Shown: positions 14,696 to 24,560 of the stretch, one piece after another | Numbering within the stretch: the first letter of the stretch is position 1 | How the letters are laid out: every line of letters starts with the position of its first letter | Assembly (NCBI GenBank): GCA_022840405.1 | Contig: JALHJR010000004.1 | Location: 112,601 to 176,600, forward strand | Reading direction: 5' to 3' | DNA length: 64,000 nt | Source: Tepidanaerobacter acetatoxydans_A | Lineage (GTDB): Bacteria > Bacillota > Thermosediminibacteria > Thermosediminibacterales > Tepidanaerobacteraceae | Notes under the pieces: generated by a model | What the model was told of the DNA's origin: nothing | The model's input: the letters and a program-made list of their open reading frames with translations, nothing else | The model's database searches: none | Program-made: the position numbers and the translations under genes

Positions 14696-15145
14696 CTAAA
14701 ACTGTTTATCGCTATCAATCAATATCGTAACAGGACCATCATTTAGCACATTTACCAGCATTTCTGCTTGAAATTGACCCTCTTCCACTGCTTTAACCTT
14801 TTTTTTACAAGCTTCAATTAAAGCTTTATAGAGTTTTTGAGCTTCTTTTGGCTGTGCTGCCTTAGAAAAACTTGGCCTGCGCCCTTTTCTGACATCTCCT
14901 AAAAGGGTAAATTGAGATACGATGAGTATTGCAGCATCGACATCTTGAACAGATTTATTCATTTTCCCTTCTTCATCTTCAAAAATTCTCAGCCCAACGA
15001 TTTTTTCCGCTAAATAATCAACATCTTCCATAGTATCGCCCTCAGCAACACCTAAAAAAACCACAATGCCATTATCAATTTTTGAGATATCTTTTCCCTG
15101 TACAGAAACAGAAGCATTCTTTACTCTTTGAACTACTGCTCTCAT
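14696..15145 (-). CDS. dtd: D-aminoacyl-tRNA deacylase
   Basis: A 149-residue homodimeric enzyme that removes D-amino acids and mischarged Gly from tRNA. The two active-site motifs are present: SQFTLLGD at about 77-84 and the cross-subunit NDGPVT (Gly-cisPro) near the C-terminus. The length is typical. It lies 10 bp after rel, an arrangement common in Firmicutes. Confidence 0.96.
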   Translation of the reverse strand: MRAVVQRVKNASVSVQGKDISKIDNGIVVFLGVAEGDTMEDVDYLAEKIVGLRIFEDEEGKMNKSVQDVDAAILIVSQFTLLGDVRKGRRPSFSKAAQPKEAQKLYKALIEACKKKVKAVEEGQFQAEMLVNVLNDGPVTILIDSDKQF

Positions 15146-15155
15146 AAAATCCTCC

Positions 15156-17321
15156 TTATTGGTTCATGACCCTTCGTATATTATATATTCCGTTAATCTT
15201 TTTTATCTTTTGCATTACATTTTCTAAATGCTGTTTATTATTAATCTCTAAAATTAAATCTATAATAGCAACACCATCTTTGGTAGTACGGGCATTAATA
15301 GCATCAATATTAGTTTTCATATCACCAACTAAATTTATTACCTCGGAAAGTATACCGGGCCTGTCATAGGCTGAAGCTTGTATCTCAACAGGGTATGAGG
15401 TTTCTTCAAATCCTTCCCATTTAACATCTACAAGTCTTTCCTTGTCAAAAACACCGCTGCTGACGTTTTTACAGTCCTGTCTATGAATTGATACACCACG
15501 ACCTCGGGTAATATATCCAACAATTTTATCACCCGGAACCGGATTACAGCATCGAGAAAATTTTACTAAAAGATTATCTATACCATCTATTTTTATACCA
15601 TGATCAATTTTCTTTTTTGTCTTAAGTTTGTTATTGGATTTCTCTATTAATATTTCTGGCTTATTTAGTTTAACGCTTTTCTTGTATTCGTCAAGAATCT
15701 TTTGAAGTATTTGTTTTGTCGTAACGGCTCCATAGCCAATAGCAGCGAACATATCATCAATATTTGCAAAGCTCATGCGTTTTAGTAAATTGTTCATAAA
15801 GTCAAATTTAATGAGCTGGTAAATATCATAGCCCTGTCTATGGGCTTCTTTTTCTAGCATTTCTTTTCCACGAGCTATATTTTCATCGCGTCGTTCCTTC
15901 TTAAACCATTGCCGAATTTTATTCTTTGCTTGAGGTGATTTTACTATATTTAACCAGTCACGGCTCGGTCCGTTACTGTGACCTGAAGTTACAATTTCTA
16001 CTATATCACCATTAGCCAGTTTATAATCCAAGGGAACCATTTTGCCGTTCACCTTGGCTCCAATGCATCTATTTCCAACATCTGTATGAATTCTATACGC
16101 AAAATCAATAGGGCAAGACCCCATCGGCAAATCTATTACATCACCTTTAGGTGTAAATACATAAACTTCATCAGTAAAAAGATCAATTTTTAAATTCTCC
16201 ATGAAGTCTTTCGCATCACGCAGTTCTCGCTGCCAATCGAGAATCTCTCTTAACCATGAAAGCTTTTGTTCAAATTCATTACTATTTTTGTCACCTTCTT
16301 TGTATCTCCAATGAGCGGCAATTCCATACTCTGCAGTTTTATGCATTTCATATGTTCTTATTTGTATTTCCAGAGGATCTCCGGAGGAATCAATTACCGT
16401 TGTGTGAAGCGATTGATACATATTCGGCTTAGGCATAGCAATATAATCCTTAAATCTGCCGGGGATGGGTTTCCATAAAGTATGGACAACACCCAGAGCA
16501 CCATAACAGTCTTTAACAGTATTTACGATTACTCTAACAGCTGTTAAATCATAAATTTGTTCAAATGTTTTATTTTGGTCCTTCATTTTTTTATATATGC
16601 TGTAAAAATGCTTGGGCCTCCCTTGTATCTCAGCATTAATTCCTGTAGCTAATAACCGCTCATTAAGAATATCAATCATTTTATTAATGTGATTTTCTCT
16701 CTCCTGCCTCTTTTTTGCAACTTTTTCAACTAGGTCATAATAATGCTCTGGTTCTAAATACCTCAATGCTAAATCCTCTAGTTCCCACTTTATTTTAGAT
16801 ATCCCTAAGCGGTGAGCAAGAGGTGCAAAAATATCAATGGTTTCCATAGCCTTTTCACGCTGTTTTTCTTCAGGCATAGATTTTAAAGTTCTCATATTGT
16901 GCAGCCTATCTGCCAATTTTATCAAAATAATACGGATGTCTTTTGCCATGGCAAAAAACATTTTTCTAAGATTTTCAGCTTGCTGTTCTTCTTTTGTCTT
17001 AAACTCAAGTTTGCCTAATTTTGTTACACCATCCACTAAGATGGCAATTTCAGAGCCAAAATTTTTTTCAATATCTTCTATAGCATAGTCAGTATCCTCT
17101 ACCACATCATGTAACAAACCGGCAGCAATGGTAGGAATATCTAATTCTAAATCAGCTAAGATCATAGCTACACCCAGGGGATGAGATATAAATAGTTCAC
17201 CGGAAACCCTGTGCTGTCCACTGTGTGCTTCCTTTGCAAACATATAAGCCTTTCTTATTAAGTCAAGGTCAGCCGATGGGCTATAAGATAAAATTTGCTT
17301 TTCCAATGAATCAAAATCCAA
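15156..17321 (-). CDS. rel: Bifunctional (p)ppGpp synthetase/hydrolase Rel
   Basis: A 721-residue long Rel/SpoT homologue controlling the stringent alarmone. The HD hydrolase domain (about 20-180) keeps LLHDVVEDT, so hydrolysis should be active. The synthetase domain (about 230-345) contains YDLTAVRVIV and MYQSLHTTV. A TGS domain (about 385-445), helical region, the conserved Cys pair segment FSRCCNPVPGD and a C-terminal ACT domain (about 648-721) follow. The start is TTG at 17321, behind GGGGGGAG. It lies in the recJ-apt-rel-dtd operon, the usual order in Gram-positives. Confidence 0.97.
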   Translation of the reverse strand: MDFDSLEKQILSYSPSADLDLIRKAYMFAKEAHSGQHRVSGELFISHPLGVAMILADLELDIPTIAAGLLHDVVEDTDYAIEDIEKNFGSEIAILVDGVTKLGKLEFKTKEEQQAENLRKMFFAMAKDIRIILIKLADRLHNMRTLKSMPEEKQREKAMETIDIFAPLAHRLGISKIKWELEDLALRYLEPEHYYDLVEKVAKKRQERENHINKMIDILNERLLATGINAEIQGRPKHFYSIYKKMKDQNKTFEQIYDLTAVRVIVNTVKDCYGALGVVHTLWKPIPGRFKDYIAMPKPNMYQSLHTTVIDSSGDPLEIQIRTYEMHKTAEYGIAAHWRYKEGDKNSNEFEQKLSWLREILDWQRELRDAKDFMENLKIDLFTDEVYVFTPKGDVIDLPMGSCPIDFAYRIHTDVGNRCIGAKVNGKMVPLDYKLANGDIVEIVTSGHSNGPSRDWLNIVKSPQAKNKIRQWFKKERRDENIARGKEMLEKEAHRQGYDIYQLIKFDFMNNLLKRMSFANIDDMFAAIGYGAVTTKQILQKILDEYKKSVKLNKPEILIEKSNNKLKTKKKIDHGIKIDGIDNLLVKFSRCCNPVPGDKIVGYITRGRGVSIHRQDCKNVSSGVFDKERLVDVKWEGFEETSYPVEIQASAYDRPGILSEVINLVGDMKTNIDAINARTTKDGVAIIDLILEINNKQHLENVMQKIKKINGIYNIRRVMNQ

Positions 17322-17343
17322 TTCTTGCTCCCCCCTGCCTGTT

Positions 17344-17856
17344 TCAATATTTTATAAGTGAAAAGACATCATACTCGCTTAAACTCTCTCTTCCGTTTAT
17401 ATCGGTTAATTCAATTAAGAAAATTGCTGCCGAAATTTCCCCTCCAAGTCTTTCCACAAGTTCTATGGTGGAAAAAATCGTTCCGCCAGTTGCCAACAGA
17501 TCATCTGCTACAATAACTTTTTGGCCCGGTTTTATTGCATCTTTGTGCATCTCGATAATATCTATACCGTATTCTAATTTATACTCAGCCCTTATTGTTT
17601 CCCCCGGCAGCTTGCCATTTTTCCTTATTGGTACAAATCCGGCACCTAATTCATATGCAATCGGCGCCCCAATAATAAATCCACGAGCTTCCGGAGCAAC
17701 TACTAAGTCAGCTTCTTTATGTCGAACAAGATCTGCCATTGATTTTATTACCTGCTTAAAAGCCTTTCCATCTTTTATTAGAGTCGTGATATCCTTAAAA
17801 CTTATTCCTTTTTGTGGGAAATCTTCAATTACCCTGATTTTCTCTTTCAAGTCCAT
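17344..17856 (-). CDS. apt: Adenine phosphoribosyltransferase
   Basis: A 170-residue purine-salvage enzyme making AMP from adenine and PRPP. The PRPP-binding loop VIVADDLLATGGT is intact, and APEARGFIIGAPIA plus the RKNGKLPG flexible-loop region match the family. It overlaps the end of recJ by 10 bp, which suggests translational coupling. Confidence 0.97.
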   Translation of the reverse strand: MDLKEKIRVIEDFPQKGISFKDITTLIKDGKAFKQVIKSMADLVRHKEADLVVAPEARGFIIGAPIAYELGAGFVPIRKNGKLPGETIRAEYKLEYGIDIIEMHKDAIKPGQKVIVADDLLATGGTIFSTIELVERLGGEISAAIFLIELTDINGRESLSEYDVFSLIKY

Positions 17857-20432
17857 TCAATTTCCTCCACATTCATAAATATATCTGATTGTACAATTTG
17901 AAACTTATTATAAAATTCTACTACATTCCTTTTAAGTAGATAAAGATGTAAATATGTTTTGGAACGTTCCAGCTGAAACTTATTATTGTGCTTTTCATGA
18001 CCTAATATATGAAAAAAACCATCTTCTATATCAAGTTTAATAATGCCTATTTCCTGAAATATTTTAAAAACATTTATCAATCTACACAGGTGCATATCTA
18101 TCCCTGACTGTTTCTGTAACAAATTTCTAAATTCATTTATGTTTAGAGAACCTTCAAAAGTTCCCAAAGTTAATTTTCCAATCATTTGGTACACAACTTT
18201 TAATTCATTAATACTTGGTAAAATTTGCTGACACACCAAGTAATTATAGCGTAAATCTTCTCGTTCAAAAAGTATATGCGTCTTTGAATTTGGTGATACT
18301 TCGGCTAATTGTTTTTTTAAAATATCAACACTGAAAGGTGTATCATAAAATACTATATCCTCAAAATTTTTATTATTGCATATAGCTAATGGGTTTACTG
18401 CAATAACATTATAGTCATGACTCTGAGCAGGTAAATCTAAGCAATAAGACACTTTGGCTCTGTTCCTTAAATCATCATCTTCTCTTAGATACGTTAATAG
18501 CTGCCATGCTTTATACGGTGTATTTATTACTATCATTACTTTACTTTTTGCTTTTAAAAGTGAATTTATATATCCTATCTTCGCTTGAATTCTCTTATTT
18601 TTTAAAACAAGCATATTATCTTCATTTATTAATTTATCCTCACTTGACGTCCTAATGCTTTTTCCATTTAAGGCATTTAAGCAGGAGTAAAAATATCGAT
18701 AATAATTATTTTCAACATCAAGCAGCAATTCATCTCTAAAAAAAGGAACTCTTAAATCTTTTATATTCAACTGTGGTTCGATGGAGCCTTTCCACCGATT
18801 TACTTCTAAATAAAAAGCTGCATCCATTATTGTTGCCATGTCTAAATCTTCCTTATAAAGGCCAAAGTTAAATCCTATAGCATCAATATTATTTTCATGA
18901 CTTTTTAGATTTAATTTTAAGTGTTTATCTCCGCTGCCCACCGTCCTTAATTTCTGAATATGCAAGTTTCTACACATAAATACCGGCTTAGGATTCCCGT
19001 ATCCAAATGGTTTCATAAGCTCCAGCTGCTCTGCCAGTTTTAAATTAATATCGCTCTGGTTTAATTCCAAATCTATGTCAAGTTTAGGACTTCCATCTTT
19101 TTGCACAGTATCCTGCACGAAAAGTTGATTTAATTCCCTTCGAAATGTACCAATATTTTCTACTTTGATACTTAAACCAGCAGCCTGTTCATGACCTCCA
19201 AACCTTATAAGGAGATGAGATAACTTACTTAAGGCATTAAAGAGATTAAATCCCGAAATACTTCTTCCAGAGCCCCGGCCTTCATCACCTTTTTCTGAGA
19301 TTATAATACACGGCCTGCCATAGATTTCTACCAGTTTTGAAGCTACTGTTCCGATAACTCCAGGGTGCCAGTTGGCACTGGAAATTACTATTATATTTTC
19401 TATATCTAAGTCAATTTCCTGTTCTATTACTGCTTTTGCTTCGTCTAATATTTTAGCTTCGAGAGTCTGCCTTTCCTGATTGATTCTTTCAAGAGTCGTA
19501 GCAAGTTCAAAAGCTCGTTTTGCATCTTCACATAGCAAAAGCTCTACAGCAATTTCGGGATTTGCTATCCTCCCGGCAGCATTTAATCTTGGTGCCAATA
19601 AATAGCTAATCTTTCCCGGCTCTATTGAAATATCATTTAAGTTTAACAGATTCATCATCGCTTTAAGACCTAGATTTTTTGTATTTCCTAAGTCATCAAG
19701 CCCATTTTTGACAATTATTCGGTTTTCATCTAACAGTGGAACAATATCTGCCACGGTACCAATAGCTGCCAATTCAAGTAGCTCTTTTTCAAAGTTTAAA
19801 TCCTTACCCATCAAAGCATATGCAAGTTTCAACGCCACACCAACGCCTGCTAATTCTTTGAAAGGATAACTACAATCTTCTCTTTTGGGATCAACTATTG
19901 CAATAGCAGCCTGAGGCATTTTTTGCTGAGGCTCATGATGGTCAGTAATGATAACATCCAAGCCTAAGCTGGAAGCATATTGCACCTCTTCACATGAACT
20001 AATGCCATTATCTACAGTTATAATTAGCTTTGTTCCTTGCTTATGTATCATATCTATAGCATCTTTATTGAGACCATAGCCTTCATCAAGTCTTGAAGGT
20101 ATATAATAGTTAACCGTTCCGCCTAAATTTTTTAATAACTTCATAAGAACAGCACAGCTGGTTATTCCGTCAGCATCATAATCACCATAAATTGTAACTT
20201 TTTGTTTTTTTGATAGGGCTTCTTTAATGCGTACAACAGCTTTGTCCATATCTTTCAGCAGCATAGGGTCATATAAGTTATCCAGTTTAGGATATATATA
20301 TCCATGAATCTGCTCAGGTGTAACTATACCCCTTTTTTTGAGCAATTGCAGGATTACAGGGTGAAATTCGTCATAATTATCATTAACTTCTTGTGTTGAC
20401 CCTACTTGCCATATATAGTTGCCATTAATCAT
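17847..20432 (-). CDS. recJ: Single-stranded-DNA-specific exonuclease RecJ
   Basis: A 5'-3' ssDNA exonuclease used in recombination and repair, about 861 residues, the long Firmicute form. The DHH domain has GDYDADGITS, then VDNGISS and TDHHEP. The DHHA1 domain carries GGHEQAAGLS. An OB fold and a long C-terminal extension (about 560-860) as in Bacillus RecJ follow. GGAGG is 5 nt before the second ATG (20432) and only 2 nt before the first (20435), so the second is preferred. It is the first gene of the recJ-apt-rel-dtd-MBL operon. Confidence 0.96.
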   Translation of the reverse strand: MINGNYIWQVGSTQEVNDNYDEFHPVILQLLKKRGIVTPEQIHGYIYPKLDNLYDPMLLKDMDKAVVRIKEALSKKQKVTIYGDYDADGITSCAVLMKLLKNLGGTVNYYIPSRLDEGYGLNKDAIDMIHKQGTKLIITVDNGISSCEEVQYASSLGLDVIITDHHEPQQKMPQAAIAIVDPKREDCSYPFKELAGVGVALKLAYALMGKDLNFEKELLELAAIGTVADIVPLLDENRIIVKNGLDDLGNTKNLGLKAMMNLLNLNDISIEPGKISYLLAPRLNAAGRIANPEIAVELLLCEDAKRAFELATTLERINQERQTLEAKILDEAKAVIEQEIDLDIENIIVISSANWHPGVIGTVASKLVEIYGRPCIIISEKGDEGRGSGRSISGFNLFNALSKLSHLLIRFGGHEQAAGLSIKVENIGTFRRELNQLFVQDTVQKDGSPKLDIDLELNQSDINLKLAEQLELMKPFGYGNPKPVFMCRNLHIQKLRTVGSGDKHLKLNLKSHENNIDAIGFNFGLYKEDLDMATIMDAAFYLEVNRWKGSIEPQLNIKDLRVPFFRDELLLDVENNYYRYFYSCLNALNGKSIRTSSEDKLINEDNMLVLKNKRIQAKIGYINSLLKAKSKVMIVINTPYKAWQLLTYLREDDDLRNRAKVSYCLDLPAQSHDYNVIAVNPLAICNNKNFEDIVFYDTPFSVDILKKQLAEVSPNSKTHILFEREDLRYNYLVCQQILPSINELKVVYQMIGKLTLGTFEGSLNINEFRNLLQKQSGIDMHLCRLINVFKIFQEIGIIKLDIEDGFFHILGHEKHNNKFQLERSKTYLHLYLLKRNVVEFYNKFQIVQSDIFMNVEEIEWT

Positions 20433-20487
20433 CATATCCTCCAGTTTTGTAGCAAAAAATTTGAATAAATTTTATCTGTCCATACCA

Positions 20488-20516
20488 ATTATACAATATA
20501 TATAATTATAAACTAA
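20488..20516 (-). promoter_or_regulatory. Probable promoter of the recJ operon
   Basis: Minus-strand TATAAT (20488-20493) with TTAGTT (20511-20516) 17 nt upstream. The -10 is perfect and the -35 weak. Confidence 0.6.
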
Positions 20517-20543
20517 TCCCATTTTTATATCAACGAAAACAAA

Positions 20544-20590
20544 AGAAAGCATTGTAAAACTGCTTAAAAACTAGTTTTATAATGCTCTCT
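20544..20590. terminator. Terminator after the VWA gene
   Basis: Long imperfect arms AGAAAGCATTGTAAAACT (20544-20561) and AGTTTTATAATGCTCTCT (20573-20590), with T-rich flanks on both strands. It ends the MoxR-VWA operon on the minus strand. Confidence 0.82.
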
Positions 20591-20645
20591 TTTATTTACA
20601 AAGTTAATGATTTAACAGGCCTTCTGATACCTTATATTTTTTTGG

Positions 20646-22289
20646 CTACCACTGACTGCTCTTTTTAGCAACTTCAACTAATCCTTTGCGATTCAGCTCA
20701 TCTAAGATGTATAACTTTCCTCTTGCAGCATCAGTAATCTTGATTAGACAATCTTTATTAGGTTGGAGGCCAATACAACAGAAATTAATTTTATTTTTTG
20801 CAATTTTATCGGCCGCCGAAACAGCATCATTAATTGGGTCACTTGTCCATAAAGGTACTGTAGGTATCCCATCGGTTATAAGCATAATCAGTGGATTTTT
20901 TAAATTTTTTTTATTAATATGGCAGATGCCTTTGTCTAAGGCTAATGCCAATGGTGTTAAACCAGTTGCCACTATCTTATTTATACCTTCTTCCATTATG
21001 TCATAGTTTCTTGTAAAAGGAACACAGACAGTAACTTCTTTTTCTTGGAAAGCCATAATACTTACTTGAGTATTTGGCTTTAATACAAGATATCTTGCCA
21101 AATATTTAGCATTTCTAAGTCTAAAACCAGCCATACTTGCACTGGCATCTATTATCAAGCAAATGTCTTGCTGTAATTTCGGAGTTCGCTTGATAGCAAC
21201 TATGTCTTCCTGCTCAATACTGAATTTTTTATTCTCAATATAGCTTCTTACCAGCGATTTTCTAACAGTTTCCGATATATCCAATTCCTCAGGCCATTCT
21301 TCAGAAACATGAGGTTTGCAATTACTTGGTCCGCTTCGATATCCTGTTTCCATGCTAGATAAATGGTTGATTGCAAAACCTTTATAGTTATTAATCCTCT
21401 GCGGATTCTTTATGGTTCTTTTTAGCACAAACTCTAATTCTCTCTTGTATATCCTTAAAAATTCTTTCAATTCTTTCCCTTTACTGGTTAAACGATACTT
21501 ATTTTGATGTTTGCTTAAAATATTTGTTTGCTCAAAATATTTTATTATATCGTTAAAGTCATCATTTTTTTCTGTTATATGCAATGCTCTTCCTGATATA
21601 TCACTCTCAAATTCAAAATTTTTAATTGCATCTTCTACCTCTTTTAAGCTCCCAAAATACTCAATCATCGCTGTGGTTTCACTAAAAAGGCTATCCTTTT
21701 TAGAACAACCGCCATTTTGCTTTAAATATGAATCAGAGTCGGTGGTATATGGTGACATATCTATGGGAGCATTGCCAGTTTCATGTTTTATTCTCTCAAT
21801 TTTTCTAAGTTCAACGCCTTGCTCTTGAAGAGCCTTTTCCGTTTCGGCAACTATTAAAAATATGTTTTCTAATTCTTCATTAGTCATAAATGCTGTTATA
21901 TGGACATGATTTAAGTGGTTTTTCTTAAGATTTTCGGTTATCCCATAGCTTAGACTCCCTGTCAGCCGGCCTCCTCCCGATCCTGTCTGAATATCAATAT
22001 TGTCAATTAAATAATCCAATGAATTTTCTACGAGACTTTTTTTAAGAAAGTCAGCCATTTGCATCAAATTAAATATCTTTATTTCATGAAACAAATCTAT
22101 ATGAATTATCTCGTTTTCAACAAAACGATAATAAAAGGCTTGACCGGCATCAGCATTAATGATTATGTTCACATTTTGCGGAGTATCGTAATTGATTGTA
22201 TGGACTTTTCGACTAACAACAGCTGCTTGACCCACTCTAACGCCCTTACCATTATTTAACTCCATCTGCAGTTTCTCTATAGAACTCAT
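20646..22289 (-). CDS. VWA-domain protein, Mg-chelatase ChlD-like partner
   Basis: A 547-residue protein with a C-terminal von Willebrand A domain (about 370-545). The metal-ion site is complete: DASAS (DxSxS), TGLTPL and ITDGIP. The N-terminal 360 residues are unusual and only loosely recognisable. They include the Gly-rich GSGGGRLTGSLSYG and an acidic helical middle. It overlaps the upstream AAA ATPase by 4 bp, so the two are surely co-translated. ATPase-VWA pairs of this type remodel or insert metals into partner proteins. No chelatase large subunit or obvious client is encoded nearby, so the target is unknown. Confidence 0.85.
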   Translation of the reverse strand: MSSIEKLQMELNNGKGVRVGQAAVVSRKVHTINYDTPQNVNIIINADAGQAFYYRFVENEIIHIDLFHEIKIFNLMQMADFLKKSLVENSLDYLIDNIDIQTGSGGGRLTGSLSYGITENLKKNHLNHVHITAFMTNEELENIFLIVAETEKALQEQGVELRKIERIKHETGNAPIDMSPYTTDSDSYLKQNGGCSKKDSLFSETTAMIEYFGSLKEVEDAIKNFEFESDISGRALHITEKNDDFNDIIKYFEQTNILSKHQNKYRLTSKGKELKEFLRIYKRELEFVLKRTIKNPQRINNYKGFAINHLSSMETGYRSGPSNCKPHVSEEWPEELDISETVRKSLVRSYIENKKFSIEQEDIVAIKRTPKLQQDICLIIDASASMAGFRLRNAKYLARYLVLKPNTQVSIMAFQEKEVTVCVPFTRNYDIMEEGINKIVATGLTPLALALDKGICHINKKNLKNPLIMLITDGIPTVPLWTSDPINDAVSAADKIAKNKINFCCIGLQPNKDCLIKITDAARGKLYILDELNRKGLVEVAKKSSQW

Positions 22290-23605
22290 TTTATCAAATC
22301 CTCTTCGGTCTTTACATATTCTGTTATCTTTAATTTATCCATTGGTAATGCTTTTTGCGGCGGCGCTTTTATACTAGGATTAGGTGCTGTGCTGCTTGTG
22401 TTTGAACTTTTCGCTGATTCAGCATTTGGGACAAATCGTTGTAAAAGCTTTTTTAAAAAATCGAAGCTAAAAGTTCTAGAGTTTTTGTTCTTATGCTCAT
22501 TAATTTCCGAGACTTTAGTAGAATCAGGTAATTTATTTTCATTCTGAATAGAAGTTTCAACACTAATCGAGTCTTTTTTTATTAGGCTCTTTTTTTCTTC
22601 TAAGTTCTGCAATATATTATTTAAGTCTTTCATTTCTACTCTATGTCGTAAAGCATAGCGTGTAATAAAAATAACATCTTCTATATTTGGATTTCGCTTT
22701 AATAGGGCACCTCTTATTTTTGTTCCAAGTAAAGCGGCCTCTACATATCGAAGGCTTTCTATGCCATAATTGACATATAATGATGCCAAAAGATCTCTTA
22801 TTTCTTGGGTAGGTTTGAATCTGTTTATATTTTTTTCTGCTTCTAAAAATTCTTTTGTTTTTTGTATTGTTGCTGTATTAACAACGTTTAATACTTCATC
22901 ACTAAAAATTCTGTTAATTACGTAAGTATCAAGAGGTCTTTCAACGTTGACAGTAAAATCAAATCGATCTGAGAGTTGGCGCCGAATATTCTCTAGCGGT
23001 CCAGGATCTTCATCCGGATTTGAGGCAGCCCAAATACTGACTTGAACCGGTATTTCTGTAACAGGCAGCCCCGCTTCCTCGATTTGTATTCTCCCAGGTT
23101 TTGTTCCCATTGCATCGAGCAGCAGATCAACAATTTCAGGCGAAGTATCAGCGATACGATTTATTTCGTCTATAAAAACTATTCCCCGATGTGCCTTCGG
23201 AATAGTTCCTAATAAAAGTGCAGCTTCCGGACTTTCTTTCGAAGATATTTTTTTTAAATCGATACTACCTACAACAGATCCTTTTTTTGCAGAAGGCGAA
23301 ATTTCTAAAAACGGCATATTAATTCTCTCTACACCGATTTTTTCGATTTCCTCACTAGTCAGATTATAATGCTCAGGACAATGGGGATTGGATGGATCAC
23401 AATTATACAAGCACCCCTTTATTCTGTTAATTTTAGGTAAAACTTCTTTATATGCTCTTATGATGGTTGTTTTTCCTGTACCTCTTAACCCTTCGGCGTG
23501 AATATGAATAGGCGTACCTGTCAAAGATCCGGTTACCGACACATCTAATATATCAAAAAGTGAAGCATTGCCGGAATGTCTTATTATCTGGGAATAGTTC
23601 TTCAT
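22286..23605 (-). CDS. MoxR/ChlI-like AAA+ ATPase
   Basis: A 439-residue AAA+ ATPase. Walker A GLRGTGKTT is at 39-47, Walker B IVFIDEINRI at about 141-150. Sensor 1 IWAASNPDEDPG and the arginine-finger segment RRQLSDRF follow. Just after Walker A there is a Cys/His cluster, Cys65, Cys69, Cys76 and His79, that could bind metal, as seen in some ChlI homologues. Residues about 340-430 are low-complexity and probably disordered. With the VWA gene it forms an isolated two-gene operon between the recJ and rpmF clusters. ATG at 23605 has GAGGG about 9 nt upstream. Confidence 0.87.
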   Translation of the reverse strand: MKNYSQIIRHSGNASLFDILDVSVTGSLTGTPIHIHAEGLRGTGKTTIIRAYKEVLPKINRIKGCLYNCDPSNPHCPEHYNLTSEEIEKIGVERINMPFLEISPSAKKGSVVGSIDLKKISSKESPEAALLLGTIPKAHRGIVFIDEINRIADTSPEIVDLLLDAMGTKPGRIQIEEAGLPVTEIPVQVSIWAASNPDEDPGPLENIRRQLSDRFDFTVNVERPLDTYVINRIFSDEVLNVVNTATIQKTKEFLEAEKNINRFKPTQEIRDLLASLYVNYGIESLRYVEAALLGTKIRGALLKRNPNIEDVIFITRYALRHRVEMKDLNNILQNLEEKKSLIKKDSISVETSIQNENKLPDSTKVSEINEHKNKNSRTFSFDFLKKLLQRFVPNAESAKSSNTSSTAPNPSIKAPPQKALPMDKLKITEYVKTEEDLIK

Positions 23606-23761
23606 AATATATCCCTCACGATTTTTTCATTATTTGTGTGATACCACTATTTTTTTCATTGTTTATTCAGCATCACCATAGCCCAGTTTTATCTATTAAA
23701 TATTTTTTCCGAAAAGACTTTTTTTATAACCCATTACCGGCAAATATATCGGATAAACGAA

Positions 23762-23789
23762 AAAATACCCTCATTAAGAAGGTATTTTT
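23762..23789 (-). terminator. Terminator after rpmF
   Basis: AAAATACC (23762-23769) and GGTATTTT (23781-23788) form a stem with U-rich flanks on both strands. It separates rpmF from the MoxR-VWA operon. Confidence 0.8.
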
Positions 23790-23799
23790 GTAAAAATTT

Positions 23800-23988
23800 T
23801 TAGCTTTTTTTAGCTTCCATTTTTATAACTTCACGATTTTTGTAGTATCCACAGTTGGGGCATGCCCTGTGGGACAGTTTTGGTTCACGGCACTGGGGAC
23901 ATTCTGAAATCGAAGGCAATGTTAATTTCCAGTGGCTTCTACGAGAACCTTTTTTGGATTTAGATGTTCTATGTTTAGGATTGGCCAT
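23800..23988 (-). CDS. rpmF: 50S ribosomal protein L32
   Basis: A 62-residue ribosomal protein. The N-terminus MANPKHRTSKSKKGSRRSHW is typical. Two CxxC pairs (CPQC, CPNC) show the zinc-binding form of L32. It follows the DUF177 gene by 17 bp, the usual pairing. The plsX-fab genes that often come next in Firmicutes are absent; a terminator follows. Confidence 0.97.
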   Translation of the reverse strand: MANPKHRTSKSKKGSRRSHWKLTLPSISECPQCREPKLSHRACPNCGYYKNREVIKMEAKKS

Positions 23989-24005
23989 TACAACACCTCC
24001 TCTAA

Positions 24006-24506
24006 CTATTCGCTCTTTAATAATTTTTTCAATACTGCAAATCGGGGATCCAAATTTTCTGTTTCACACTTACAAATACTTGTGTTTAAGTTGGCTCCGC
24101 ACTTAGGACATAATCCCTTGCAATCAATTTTACATAAAATTTGACTGGGGCAGTTTAAAATAATTTCGTTTACGACTTGAGGATACAGTTCAATTTCCTC
24201 ACCATCGAATTTTATTAGTTCTTCAGATTGTGCCAAAATATCACTAAATTTCAGCGAAAAATCCATAGCAAACCGGACCTTAGTTTGCGTAAGACATCTT
24301 GAACATAACCCGGCAGCAGTAACTTCAATCTGCCCATCTGCTTGAAATATTCTGTCTCCCAGATTTTCTATTTTGCCTTTTACCCTTACTGGTCCTACGC
24401 TACTGATGCCCTCACGTTTTAAATCTAAATTCATGGTTGGTTGTGTAAAGTCAAATTCAGCCGTGCCTCCTACTACATGTTTCATTCCTGCCAGACTCAA
24501 TTTCAC
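24006..24506 (-). CDS. YceD/DUF177 family protein
   Basis: A 166-residue DUF177 protein, the bacterial YceD family linked to 23S rRNA accumulation and usually encoded just before rpmF. A CSRC motif lies in the middle (about 68-71). The C-terminal part has several more Cys (LCKIDCKGLCPKCG, then CKCE) that probably bind zinc. The start is GTG at 24506, behind GGGGTGA. It sits between ackA and rpmF, a widespread order in Clostridia. Confidence 0.93.
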   Translation of the reverse strand: MKLSLAGMKHVVGGTAEFDFTQPTMNLDLKREGISSVGPVRVKGKIENLGDRIFQADGQIEVTAAGLCSRCLTQTKVRFAMDFSLKFSDILAQSEELIKFDGEEIELYPQVVNEIILNCPSQILCKIDCKGLCPKCGANLNTSICKCETENLDPRFAVLKKLLKSE

Positions 24507-24560
24507 AATTATTCACCCCGAAGAAATTACACTTTATTATATATTTACATAAAACCAGTG

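Noticed and set aside
17225..17878. 217-codon plus-strand frame
   Set aside because: It is antisense to the rel start and all of apt, both well-supported genes.
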